Source of the DNA: an uncultured Oscillospiraceae bacterium
GTDB taxonomy: Bacteria > Bacillota > Clostridia > Oscillospirales > Acutalibacteraceae
Assembly (NCBI GenBank): GCA_900548085.1
Contig: URJF01000017.1
Span: 1 to 18,211, forward strand
Reading direction: 5' to 3'
DNA: 18,211 nt
The position numbers were made by a program, and so were the translations under genes. The notes below the pieces were generated by a model that had not been told where the DNA came from, ran no database searches, and worked only from the letters and a program-made list of their open reading frames with translations. Below, in pieces: positions 1 through 7,060 of this stretch (position 1 is its first letter; each line of letters opens with the position of its first letter).

Positions 1-281
1 GATGGTCGTCATACCCGCCGCACCATCATCCGCAGCCCGAGTTATACTACTATCAGTTTGACCATCCTGAAGGTTTTGGCGCAGGATTTGAGGGCGACAC
101 TCCGTACAAGACAGAGAACGGCTCTTGTTTGTGCATTCGTGGCGGAAATGCTCATCAGCAGGTTACCGCTCCCGGATTTGAGATGTACTATGTATGGCTC
201 ATCCGTCACTTAGACGGTGATCCGTGGGATAAAACAAGAATCTATGTACCGGAATATGAGTGGCTTGCAAATGCAGAATAA
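1..281 (+). CDS. iolB: 5-deoxy-glucuronate isomerase (IolB/KduI family), 3' end only
   Basis: The gene runs in from outside the window; about 92 C-terminal codons are visible, starting at base 3 in frame and stopping with TAA at 279-281. The protein shows cupin-type signatures of the KduI/IolB family: WSSYPPHHHPQPELYYYQF (metal-binding His cluster and Glu), a central Gly-rich turn, and GNAHQQVTAPGFEMYYVW near the end. In the family, IolB isomerises 5-deoxy-D-glucuronate to 2-deoxy-5-keto-D-gluconate in cytoplasmic myo-inositol breakdown. The stop overlaps the likely start of the next gene (271), so the two are probably translationally coupled in one operon. I see no other inositol gene, because the upstream side is cut off; the assignment to inositol breakdown rather than a related sugar acid is therefore inferred. 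Confidence 0.75.
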   Translation, partial: WSSYPPHHHPQPELYYYQFDHPEGFGAGFEGDTPYKTENGSCLCIRGGNAHQQVTAPGFEMYYVWLIRHLDGDPWDKTRIYVPEYEWLANAE

Positions 282-1365
282 ACAGGGAATAATCCTAAAG
301 GATTATAAAGAGATAAAAGAGATACTCGCCCAAAACGGAGTCCAAAGGCCATTTTTGTGCTGTGGCAAGAGTTTTGAAAAAACAGAGCTGTTTAGGTATC
401 TCAAAAAATTTAATATTGTAGTTTTTGACAAAATCAGACCTAATCCCAGATTTGAGGATATGGTTCTGGGAGCAGAGCTGTTTCAGTCTGAGGGCTGCGA
501 TTTTATGATAGCGGCAGGCGGCGGATCACCGATGGATACCGCCAAGATGATTAGACTTATGACTACCAATCCACTGGATACTTGTCTCACCGAGCCAATG
601 GAGGATAATGATATAAAGTCTCTCTTTATCCCTACCACAGCCGGCACAGGTGCAGAGGCAACTAAGACCTCTGTGTTCTACATAAACGAAAAGGATAAGA
701 TGAGTATAGGCAATCTTTTGTTCCTGCCGGATTATGTTATTCTCGACGAGAGTCTGCTCACTACACTCCCTGAGTATCAGCGCAAGTGCACCTGTCTCGA
801 TGCTCTTTGTCACGCTATAGAGAGCTATTGGAATGTTAATTCCACAGACGAGAGCAAGGTATATGCAGAAAAAGCTATCAGACTGTTTTTTGAGAACAAG
901 GATGGCTATACGTCAAATACTCCCGAGGGTAACCGTGGTATGCTGATGGCGTCCTATTACGGAGGAAAGGCGATAAATCTCACAGGTACTACCGCCGCAC
1001 ACGCTATGTGTTACAATATCACTATGAACTGCGGTATTGCTCACGGCCATTCCGTAGCAGTCGATTTGGCAGAAATATGGAAATTTATGCTCTCCCATAA
1101 CGAAAACGTAAATGATAAGCGAGGCAGAGATTATGTTCTGTCCGTGTTTGACGAGGTAGCCAAAATTATGGGCGGCAAGACCGCTGAGGACGGTCAAAGA
1201 ATTTTTGCATCATTGCTGACAGAGTTCAATCTTGAGTATCCTAAGATTGATGAGGGCAGAATAGATGAGTTTGTAGCAAAGGTGGATGTGAGCCGCCTCG
1301 GCAAAAACCCAACAAAGCTGTCATCCGATGATGTACGAACAATCTACAAAAGTATATTGCTGTAA
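271..1365 (+). CDS. Iron-containing alcohol dehydrogenase (group III ADH family)
   Basis: A 364-residue NAD(P)-dependent, Fe2+-type alcohol dehydrogenase, a normal length for the family. Counting from ATG 271: nucleotide loop GGGSPMD (83-89), PTTAGTG (121-127), and metal ligands in DALCHAIESY (D177, H181), H244 in the GTTAAHA segment and the His pair of GIAHGHSVAV (258/260). The frame is open back to 217, with other starts at 217 (TTG/GTG-type region) and ATG 256, but 271 gives the usual short N-terminus and overlaps the iolB stop by 11 bases, with only a weak GAG-type ribosome site at 258-263. It probably reduces or oxidises a small aldehyde/alcohol in the same pathway as the isomerase gene. 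Some members of this clade are phosphonoacetaldehyde reductases; the sequence alone does not decide the substrate. Confidence 0.85.
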   Translation: MQNKQGIILKDYKEIKEILAQNGVQRPFLCCGKSFEKTELFRYLKKFNIVVFDKIRPNPRFEDMVLGAELFQSEGCDFMIAAGGGSPMDTAKMIRLMTTNPLDTCLTEPMEDNDIKSLFIPTTAGTGAEATKTSVFYINEKDKMSIGNLLFLPDYVILDESLLTTLPEYQRKCTCLDALCHAIESYWNVNSTDESKVYAEKAIRLFFENKDGYTSNTPEGNRGMLMASYYGGKAINLTGTTAAHAMCYNITMNCGIAHGHSVAVDLAEIWKFMLSHNENVNDKRGRDYVLSVFDEVAKIMGGKTAEDGQRIFASLLTEFNLEYPKIDEGRIDEFVAKVDVSRLGKNPTKLSSDDVRTIYKSILL

Positions 1366-1380
1366 GATATTACAAAACAA

Positions 1381-1411
1381 AAAGGCATCGAAGTTTTACT
1401 TCGATGCCTTT
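1381..1411. terminator. Bidirectional Rho-independent terminator between adh and ridA
   Basis: A perfect 14-bp stem (1381-1394 with 1398-1411) closes a TTT loop. On the minus strand the stem is followed by a T-rich run (complement of 1374-1380), so it best serves the ilvA-ridA transcript. On the plus strand the T tract is short (CCTTTGGTT), so termination of adh is probably weaker. Confidence 0.85.
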
Positions 1412-1425
1412 GGTTATGTCGTTTT

Positions 1426-1797
1426 TTACAGCTCGGCGATAACTTCTACTTCGCACAGAACTCCTTTTGGAAGGTCCTTTACTGCTACGCATGAACGAGC
1501 CGGTTTGCTTGTGAAATAAGCGCCGTAAATCTCGTTGAATTTGCCGAAATCGTTAATATCGGCGAGGAAACAAACAGTTTTGACTACCTTGTCGAGAGAG
1601 GTACCTGCTGCCTCACAAACAGCTTTCAGGTTTTCGCAAACCTGGGTGGTCTGTTCTTCAATAGTCTTTGCTTCTACGGTGTTTGTAGCCGGATTGATTG
1701 CGATTTGACCCGAAGAAAAGAGGAGACCGTTAGCCTTTACTGCCTGGCTGTATGGTCCGATAGCTCCCGGTGCATTATTTGTTGATACATATTCCAT
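1426..1797 (-). CDS. ridA: RidA family reactive intermediate/imine deaminase
   Basis: A 123-residue RidA/YjgF/UK114 protein. In the family it hydrolyses 2-aminoacrylate and 2-aminocrotonate, the enamine/imine products released by PLP enzymes, to pyruvate or 2-ketobutyrate plus ammonia. The sequence starts MEYVSTNNAPGAIGPYSQA, and the C-terminus has the signature with the substrate-carboxylate Arg (R101 in KPARSCVAV) and the Glu of CEVEVIAEL (E116), so it should be active. The start at 1797 is chosen because AGGAGAT lies 8 bases upstream; the open frame extends to 1839, but that part overlaps ilvA. It follows the ilvA stop by 16 bases, so the enzyme that makes the toxic enamine and the one that clears it are co-transcribed. 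Confidence 0.95.
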   Translation of the reverse strand: MEYVSTNNAPGAIGPYSQAVKANGLLFSSGQIAINPATNTVEAKTIEEQTTQVCENLKAVCEAAGTSLDKVVKTVCFLADINDFGKFNEIYGAYFTSKPARSCVAVKDLPKGVLCEVEVIAEL

Positions 1798-1813
1798 AGT
1801 TATATCTCCTTTG

Positions 1814-3013
1814 TTATTCACATACCTTAAAGCCGGCATCGGTCAGTGCTTGTTTTACTGTCACGATGTGCTCAAAGTTTCTTGTTTCTATTCCTATCTT
1901 GAGATAGCAGTCGGTGATGTTCATATCGAGGTCGGTTGAGTCATAGTTGACCGATACAACATTAGCTCCCTGATCTGCTATGATTTGGCTGACACCGCTG
2001 AGCTGACCGGGCTGGTCGGACAGAGCGATAACGATATTAGCTGTTCTGCCACCCATTTTCAGACCTCTCTCTATTACTCGTGAGAGGATGGTAACATCGA
2101 TATTACCGCCTGATACAACACAGCATACATTTTTGCCTTCAATATTAGGAATCTTGCCGTTCATTACAGCTGCTACAGGAACTGCGCCTGCACCCTCTGA
2201 TATGAGCTTTTGCTGTTCGAGGAGAGTAAGGATAGCAAAAGCGATTTCGTCGTCAGTTACCGTTACTATTCCATCCACATACTTTTTGCACAGGTCATAT
2301 GTAAGGGTACCGGGTGTCTTTACTGCGATACCGTCTGCGATAGTATTTACTGAGTCGAGAGTTTCTATTTTGTCATCGGCAATGCTGTGCTCCATAGACG
2401 GTGCACCTGCTGCCTGAACGCCGTAAACCTTGCAGTCCGGTTTAAGCTGCTTGATTGTATAAGCAACACCGCCGATAAGTCCGCCGCCGCCGATAGGTAC
2501 TACTACCACATCAACATCGGGGAGTTGATTGATTATTTCCAGACCGATAGTGCCCTGACCTGCGATAACATCGGGGTCGTTGAACGGGTGAATAAAGGTC
2601 ATTCCTTTTTCGTCCTTAATCTGCAATGCTTTGTTGTAGGCGTCGTCATAGACACCCTTTACCAGACAAACCTCTGCACCGTATCTCTTTGTGGCTTCAA
2701 CCTTGCTGATGGGAGCGCCGTCCGGAAGGCAGATAATGGATTTTATTCCGTTTTTGGTAGATGCGAGAGCAACGCCCTGAGCGTGATTGCCTGCCGAGCA
2801 AGCGATAACACCCTTTTTCTTTTCTTCATCGGAGAGCTGGCTGATTTTGAAATAAGAGCCTCTGATTTTGAAAGAGCCTGTAACCTGCAGATTTTCTGTC
2901 TTTAGGTAAACATTGGCGGATGGGTTGATTTTTGGAGCCGCAATCATATCTGTTTTTCTGATTACTTTTTTCAGTACATTAGATGCAGCATATACTCTGT
3001 CAAGTGATAGCAT
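1814..3013 (-). CDS. ilvA: Threonine ammonia-lyase (threonine deaminase) with C-terminal ACT domain
   Basis: A 399-residue fold-type II PLP enzyme that converts L-threonine to 2-oxobutyrate and ammonia, feeding isoleucine synthesis or threonine fermentation. PLP lysine K49 lies in TGSFKIRGSYFK; SAGNHAQG (73-80) and the phosphate-binding GGGGLIGG (175-182) follow, then SEGAGA (272-277). Residues about 325-399 form one ACT-like domain, giving the short (about 400 aa) form common in Clostridia rather than the two-ACT E. coli IlvA (about 510 aa). Catabolic TdcB-like and biosynthetic roles cannot be separated from sequence; no other ilv gene is present. The start at 3013 has an AGAGGA-like ribosome site. 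It is expressed from its own promoter just after sfsA, with ridA downstream. Confidence 0.95.
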   Translation of the reverse strand: MLSLDRVYAASNVLKKVIRKTDMIAAPKINPSANVYLKTENLQVTGSFKIRGSYFKISQLSDEEKKKGVIACSAGNHAQGVALASTKNGIKSIICLPDGAPISKVEATKRYGAEVCLVKGVYDDAYNKALQIKDEKGMTFIHPFNDPDVIAGQGTIGLEIINQLPDVDVVVVPIGGGGLIGGVAYTIKQLKPDCKVYGVQAAGAPSMEHSIADDKIETLDSVNTIADGIAVKTPGTLTYDLCKKYVDGIVTVTDDEIAFAILTLLEQQKLISEGAGAVPVAAVMNGKIPNIEGKNVCCVVSGGNIDVTILSRVIERGLKMGGRTANIVIALSDQPGQLSGVSQIIADQGANVVSVNYDSTDLDMNITDCYLKIGIETRNFEHIVTVKQALTDAGFKVCE

Positions 3014-3043
3014 ATTTTGGTCCTCTTACATTTTTATAGTTTA

Positions 3044-3078
3044 TTAAATTATTATATCATCTTTGTCGGAGATGTCAA
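3044..3078 (-). promoter_or_regulatory. Sigma-A promoter for ilvA-ridA
   Basis: On the minus strand there is TTGACA (3073-3078), a 16-base spacer and TATAAT (3051-3056): two perfect hexamers. Transcription should begin near 3044, about 30 bases before the ilvA start. The -35 box directly abuts the sfsA stop codon. Confidence 0.8.
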
Positions 3079-3762
3079 TTATTTTAATATTGCCGTTACA
3101 GGCTTGTCTATGACCATACTGTCCGGTGTAACCTTGCAGTCATACACCAGCACCTCTACACCATTGTCATTTGCTTTTTGTAAAGCGGCGGCAAAATGTT
3201 TGTCGGTATCTGTATTTGGCTTAAATTCATTGCAGCCTTTCATCTGCACAACAAAAAGCACAGCCGAACGATAGCCTGCCTTTTTGGCACTGATTAGCTC
3301 ATTCAGATGTTTTGTTCCTCTTTCGGTGGGAGCGTCGGGAAACATTGCTGTACCATCCTTTTCCAGTGTGACTCCCTTTACTTCTACAAATGCCTTTTCT
3401 TTTTCGTTTTCCAAATAAAAATCAAATCGTGAATTGCCGTATTTTGTTTCGGGCTTTACTATGGTGGGGTGAGCCAAAAAATTCCCATCGCACAGCCATT
3501 GGTAAGCTGCTTTGTTAGGGCTTTGGGAGTCCATATTTATCAGTGTGTTACCTTTCATCACGGCGACAAGGTCGTATTTTGTTTTTCTGTTTGGATTGTC
3601 GGATTTTTCAAGATAGACCGTCGCTTCGGGCGTGAGCAGTTCTCGACATCTGCCTGTATTTTTTACATGAACAGTTTCGGTGATTTTGCCCACTCGGCAG
3701 TGTGCAATAAATCTGTTTGGGCGGTCTATAAATTTTGCTTCTGTTATATTATCATATTTCAT
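3079..3762 (-). CDS. sfsA: SfsA family protein (sugar fermentation stimulation protein homolog)
   Basis: A 227-residue SfsA homolog. N-terminal OB-like part with FIAHCRVG and VKNTGRCRELL, then a PD-(D/E)xK-nuclease-like core with SRFDFYLE, FVEVKGVTLEKDG, FPDAPTERGTKHLNEL. In E. coli SfsA was named for a maltose-metabolism phenotype and binds DNA; the enzymatic role remains unsettled. The D..ExK residues are present here (FDFY ... EVK), so a nuclease-type active site is possible. The frame is open to a TTG at 3780, but ATG 3762 matches the usual family N-terminus (MKYDNITEAKFIDRPNRF). Neither start has a Shine-Dalgarno site, and a promoter is placed so that transcription would start at this ATG. 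Confidence 0.88.
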   Translation of the reverse strand: MKYDNITEAKFIDRPNRFIAHCRVGKITETVHVKNTGRCRELLTPEATVYLEKSDNPNRKTKYDLVAVMKGNTLINMDSQSPNKAAYQWLCDGNFLAHPTIVKPETKYGNSRFDFYLENEKEKAFVEVKGVTLEKDGTAMFPDAPTERGTKHLNELISAKKAGYRSAVLFVVQMKGCNEFKPNTDTDKHFAAALQKANDNGVEVLVYDCKVTPDSMVIDKPVTAILK

Positions 3763-3797
3763 AATGATAGAGTAATTCAACAGATGGCGAATGTCAA
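3762..3797 (-). promoter_or_regulatory. Putative promoter giving leaderless sfsA mRNA
   Basis: On the minus strand: TTGACA (3792-3797), 17-base spacer, TACTCT (3769-3774, matching the three most conserved -10 positions), then only six bases to the ATG at 3762. Transcription would start at or within a base or two of the start codon, consistent with the lack of a ribosome site. Confidence 0.5.
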
Positions 3798-3806
3798 TAT
3801 TATTTC

Positions 3807-3842
3807 TTGACTTTACTACTGTTTTATTATAAAATTAACTTG
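3807..3842 (+). promoter_or_regulatory. Promoter for the solute-binding lipoprotein gene
   Basis: TTGACT (3807-3812), 17-base spacer, TAAAAT (3830-3835) on the plus strand. Transcription would start near 3842, leaving about 30 bases of leader that contain the strong AGGAGGA ribosome site at 3860-3866. Confidence 0.65.
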
Positions 3843-3871
3843 TGTATCGTTTCCTGATTAGGAGGATTTTT

Positions 3872-4732
3872 ATGAAAACGGTAAAAAGAATTTTGTCGGT
3901 GCTTATGACAGTTGCGTTGGTTGCTGTTATGTTCGCCGGTTGTTCGTCCAAAGAAAACCAAAAATACAGTGATGAGGTTTGTATTATAGGCTACACCGAG
4001 TCAGTCGCTCCGTTTTTGGAAGTAGACAAAAACGGCAAAGCTACAGGCTTTTATGCTGACCTTTGGAAAAATATTTTTGATGATGTAAAGGGCGACCTAA
4101 AGAGCTATGTTTTTGAAAAGATTGATGACGGATATCAGCTTGAGGAAGAAGGCGGCTTTACCAACAAAGGCGACAATAACGAGTACAGCGCTTGTCTCCT
4201 TATGGGTGCAGTAAAGAAAAACAGCGGCACATTCAACGAGGATTATTCCTACACCGAGCCGATTGTTACAGACAGAGTTATATCAATAACCAAAAAGGGA
4301 AGCAAGATAAAAACTTATTCCGATTTTGACGGAGCTGAGGTAATCACTCTTTCGGACGCAGCTGACAATGCAGTAAAAGAGAATGCTGCTGTGTTTGCAA
4401 ATGCAAAGTCCGTTGAGACTGCTAAGGATATTGATTCGGCACTTAAGGCTATAGACAGCGGTGATGCAGATGTCCTTGTTACGGATGAGTTCACTCTTAT
4501 GCCCACAGGCAAGGTAAAGTCATATACAGAGCTTAAGGGAGAGCTTGATACAATCGATTATGTAATCGCCTGCAAAAAGTTCAGCGGTTGGAAAGATTCA
4601 ATCAACGAGGCTGTTCGTGAGCAAAAGAGCACAAAGTACGGCAACGGCGACACCTTTACCCCGCTTGTAGAAAAATATTTCGGCTACAATGCATCGTCAT
4701 TCAATTATGTTTCGGACGGTGACAAGCAGTAA
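3872..4732 (+). CDS. Amino-acid-type ABC transporter solute-binding lipoprotein (SBP_bac_3), orphan
   Basis: A 286-residue exported lipoprotein. The start ATG 3872 follows AGGAGGA by 5 bases. The signal peptide has a Lys-rich n-region (KTVKR), a hydrophobic core and a lipobox VMFAGC with Cys24 as the lipidation site. The mature part resembles family 3 periplasmic-type binding proteins: VCIIGYTESVAPFLEVD then GKATGFYADLWKNIF (the usual G-x-x-x-D segment near the N-terminus), followed by SYTEPIVTDRVISI, and a second lobe with SALKAIDSGDADVLVTDE. Such proteins capture polar amino acids or related ligands outside the cell. No permease or ATPase gene is adjacent, so it either serves a transporter encoded elsewhere or acts as a sensor. 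The ligand cannot be told from sequence. It stands alone between its own promoter and a strong terminator. Confidence 0.8.
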   Translation: MKTVKRILSVLMTVALVAVMFAGCSSKENQKYSDEVCIIGYTESVAPFLEVDKNGKATGFYADLWKNIFDDVKGDLKSYVFEKIDDGYQLEEEGGFTNKGDNNEYSACLLMGAVKKNSGTFNEDYSYTEPIVTDRVISITKKGSKIKTYSDFDGAEVITLSDAADNAVKENAAVFANAKSVETAKDIDSALKAIDSGDADVLVTDEFTLMPTGKVKSYTELKGELDTIDYVIACKKFSGWKDSINEAVREQKSTKYGNGDTFTPLVEKYFGYNASSFNYVSDGDKQ

Positions 4733-4743
4733 TAAATAAAAAA

Positions 4744-4772
4744 ATCCCTGCAAACATTTCGTTTGCAGGGAT
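4744..4772. terminator. Bidirectional terminator between the lipoprotein and LUD genes
   Basis: ATCCCTGCAAAC (4744-4755) pairs perfectly with GTTTGCAGGGAT (4761-4772) around a 5-base loop, with T6 after it on the plus strand and an A/T-rich run (T7 on the minus strand) before it. It serves both convergent genes. Confidence 0.92.
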
Positions 4773-4782
4773 TTTTTGCGTT

Positions 4783-5430
4783 TTAGTATCCTAAATTTTC
4801 GTTTACTATTATCACTTTTATTCTGTCCTTGTGTCTCTGCTGAGCTGTTACTACATAGTTGCAGCAAACTCTTGCGGCACTGTGACATCCATCGCAAATG
4901 AATGGACTTTCTGTATCTAAAGATATGCAGTGTCCTGTTTTTGCACAAGGGGTGAGGCAATTCAGTCTGTTGCAGTTTGCCGGAGCAGAAATTTCTTTGA
5001 CTCTCTTTATTGCGGCATCAATGTTTGGCACAATTTTGTTTTTGCCCACTATCATTATTACCTGCTTCGGTCCGTAGACTATGCATGATACTCGGTTTGA
5101 GTTACCGTCAACATTGTACAGCTCGCCTCGTTCTGTTACTGCGTTTGAGGAACAAAAATATGTGTCTGCACCGTATGCTCTGATATACATTTGGCGCAGA
5201 TCCTCGCCCTCTAATCCTCTCCTGTCGGCAAAATCATAGTCGCCGCTCTCTAATATTTCACTGAATACACCGGTTTCAAAAAGTGTTTCTGACCCGCCGT
5301 TAGATATGGTTTCACCTTTATTCAGCAGTGTTTTTATCAGCGGTACCACTTCTTCCTTAGTTTCGACATAATATGCTTTCATATTATTTTTTTCGAGAGC
5401 AGTCATAGTCTTTTTTATGTATTCTTCCAT
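4783..5430 (-). CDS. LUD domain protein (LutC/YkgG-like) with Cys-rich C-terminal tail
   Basis: A 215-residue LUD-domain (formerly DUF162) protein. The fold is marked by ETISNGGSETLFETGVF, AYGADTYFCSSNAVTERGEL (88-104) and IVYGPKQVIMIVGKNKIV. LUD proteins include LutC/LutB subunits of lactate utilisation complexes; stand-alone anaerobe versions have no settled reaction. The C-terminus holds eight cysteines within residues 153-190 (153, 158, 162, 168, 179, 182, 189, 190), including the family-type segment TPCAKTGHC and a CxxC, suggesting a metal or Fe-S site. The start at 5430 has an AGGTGA ribosome site. It lies 9 bases after the comM stop, so it is probably co-transcribed with comM; no lutA/lutB partner is nearby. 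Confidence 0.82.
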   Translation of the reverse strand: MEEYIKKTMTALEKNNMKAYYVETKEEVVPLIKTLLNKGETISNGGSETLFETGVFSEILESGDYDFADRRGLEGEDLRQMYIRAYGADTYFCSSNAVTERGELYNVDGNSNRVSCIVYGPKQVIMIVGKNKIVPNIDAAIKRVKEISAPANCNRLNCLTPCAKTGHCISLDTESPFICDGCHSAARVCCNYVVTAQQRHKDRIKVIIVNENLGY

Positions 5431-5439
5431 ACTTTCACC

Positions 5440-6963
5440 TTATTCCCAGTATTTTCTGTCCAAGGCTCTGAATTGGAGAGCCTCAGCTATGTGTTCAAAT
5501 TCTATATTCTCACTGCCTGCCAAATCGGCGATAGTTCTCGCAACACGGAGTACCTTGTCATAGGCTCTGCCCGACATTCCCAATCGCTCAAAGCTGTTTT
5601 TCATCAGCATATTTGCGTCATCGGTCATGGTGCAATATTCCCTTGTAGCTGCGGCAGTCATATTTGCGTTACAGCTTATGCCTGTTCCGGCAAATCTTTT
5701 GTTTTGTATCTCACGGGCCTTGTTGACTCTCTCACGGATAGCTGCGCTGGACTCTTCCTTTTCTTTGCTGGATATAGTTTCATATTCGACATTCTGCACC
5801 TCCACATGAATGTCTATTCTGTCCAGCAGAGGACCGGATATTTTGTCCTTGTATCTTTTCAGCATGGCTTCACTGCAAGTGCATTGACGGGTGGGATGTC
5901 CCTTGTATCCGCAGGGGCATGGATTCATTGCCGCAACGAGCATCATATTGGAGGGATATGTCACGGAGCCTGTTGTTCTCGTGATAGTTACCATTCCGTC
6001 CTCAAGCGGCTGACGGAGCGCTTCTTTAGCTCTCCTGTCGAATTCGGGAAATTCGTCCAAAAACAAAACTCCGTTGTGTGCCAAACTGATTTCGCCCGGA
6101 CGGGGGACAGCACCGCCGCCTGTCAGTCCTTGTGCCGACACGGTGTGATGCGGATGTCTGAACGGTCGTCTCGATATGAGCTTAACATTCTCAGGCAGTT
6201 CGCCTGCCACAGAATATATTTTTGTGGTTTCTATTTTTTCCTCAAAAGTCATTTGGGGCAAAATAGAACCTATTCGTTTCGCCAGCATGGACTTCCCTGT
6301 GCCTGGAGGGCCAATCATCAGTATATTGTGACCTCCTGCCGCAGCGATTTCCAAAGCGTGCTTTGCCTGTGCCTGTCCACGCACATCACAATAGTCCAGC
6401 TCCTCGTCCCACACCTCGTCATCTTTTATTTCACTTGACATAGGTTCAACGTAGAATATGCCGTTCAGGTGTGCGAGTATATCACGAATGTTTGCGGCAG
6501 GGAGTACATCTATACCCTCCACCACACTTGCCTCTGTAGCATTTTGTATAGGTACAAAAATTGCTTTTGTGCCGCTTTCCTTAGCCTTCAGCACCATTGA
6601 CAATACACCGTTTGCACTGCGTATTTCGCCATCCAGCGACAACTCGCCTATGAATGCGTAGTCGTCTATGTTTCCACTGATTTGACCGCTCGCCTTCAGT
6701 ATAGCTACGAGTATTGGCAGGTCATATATTGGCCCCTCTTTTTTTATGTCCGCAGGTGCAATATTGACCGTTATGCGTGATATGGGAAAGTCAAGTCCTG
6801 TATTTTTTATTGAGGCTCTGACTCGCTCTCGGCTCTCTTTTACCGATGCATCGGGCAGACCTACTATATCAAATCTCGGCAATCCCGAGCTGATGTCGGC
6901 CTCTACCTGAACATCAAAGCTGTCTATTCCGAGTATTCCCTCACTTTTGACTTTTGCAAACAT
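5440..6963 (-). CDS. comM: ComM/YifB-type AAA+ ATPase (Mg-chelatase-like)
   Basis: A 507-residue protein of the YifB/ComM family. It has an N-terminal ribosomal-S5/Lon-like domain (about 1-185, with SGLPRFDIVGLPDASVKESRERV), then an AAA+ module with Walker A GPPGTGKSM (218-226), Walker B GVLFLDEF (near 298-305), NPCPCGY (347-353) with a further CTC (361-363), and an arginine-finger-like GPLLDRID (R382), and a C-terminal Mg-chelatase lid. The characterised Vibrio ComM is a hexameric branch-migration helicase that helps integrate transforming DNA; older annotations as magnesium chelatase are by similarity only. The start at ATG 6963 is preferred over the in-frame GTG 6972, as the family begins MxAKVKS and GGTGAT precedes it. 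All ATPase motifs are intact. Downstream is the LUD gene. Confidence 0.93.
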   Translation of the reverse strand: MFAKVKSEGILGIDSFDVQVEADISSGLPRFDIVGLPDASVKESRERVRASIKNTGLDFPISRITVNIAPADIKKEGPIYDLPILVAILKASGQISGNIDDYAFIGELSLDGEIRSANGVLSMVLKAKESGTKAIFVPIQNATEASVVEGIDVLPAANIRDILAHLNGIFYVEPMSSEIKDDEVWDEELDYCDVRGQAQAKHALEIAAAGGHNILMIGPPGTGKSMLAKRIGSILPQMTFEEKIETTKIYSVAGELPENVKLISRRPFRHPHHTVSAQGLTGGGAVPRPGEISLAHNGVLFLDEFPEFDRRAKEALRQPLEDGMVTITRTTGSVTYPSNMMLVAAMNPCPCGYKGHPTRQCTCSEAMLKRYKDKISGPLLDRIDIHVEVQNVEYETISSKEKEESSAAIRERVNKAREIQNKRFAGTGISCNANMTAAATREYCTMTDDANMLMKNSFERLGMSGRAYDKVLRVARTIADLAGSENIEFEHIAEALQFRALDRKYWE

Positions 6964-6980
6964 TTTTATCACCGATTATT

Positions 6981-7009
6981 ATTATACTAAATATTTGGTA
7001 TATTGACAA
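6981..7009 (-). promoter_or_regulatory. Promoter for comM-LUD
   Basis: On the minus strand: TTGTCA (7004-7009), 17-base spacer, TATAAT (6981-6986). Its -35 box is the same DNA as the -35 box of the oppositely directed pgm promoter. Confidence 0.7.
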
Positions 7010-7031
7010 CTCCAAATAATAATATTAAAAT
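7003..7031 (+). promoter_or_regulatory. Promoter for the phosphohexomutase gene
   Basis: On the plus strand: TTGACA (7003-7008), 17-base spacer, TAAAAT (7026-7031); start expected near 7038, leaving a short leader with GTGGGGTG (7048-7054) as ribosome site. Confidence 0.7.
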
Positions 7032-7060
7032 GGAGTCAATAATATATGTGGGGTGTTAAT

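Noticed and set aside
1381..1411. Possible mobile-element inverted repeat
   Set aside because: A single short hairpin between convergent genes with T-rich flank is a terminator; no transposase or target duplication is present.
4315..4512. Minus-strand 65-residue ORF within the lipoprotein gene
   Set aside because: Low-complexity Ser/Ala shadow frame without ribosome site.
5473..6438. A 321-residue plus-strand ORF opposite comM
   Set aside because: It is an antisense shadow with no recognisable motif, while the minus strand has intact Walker motifs.
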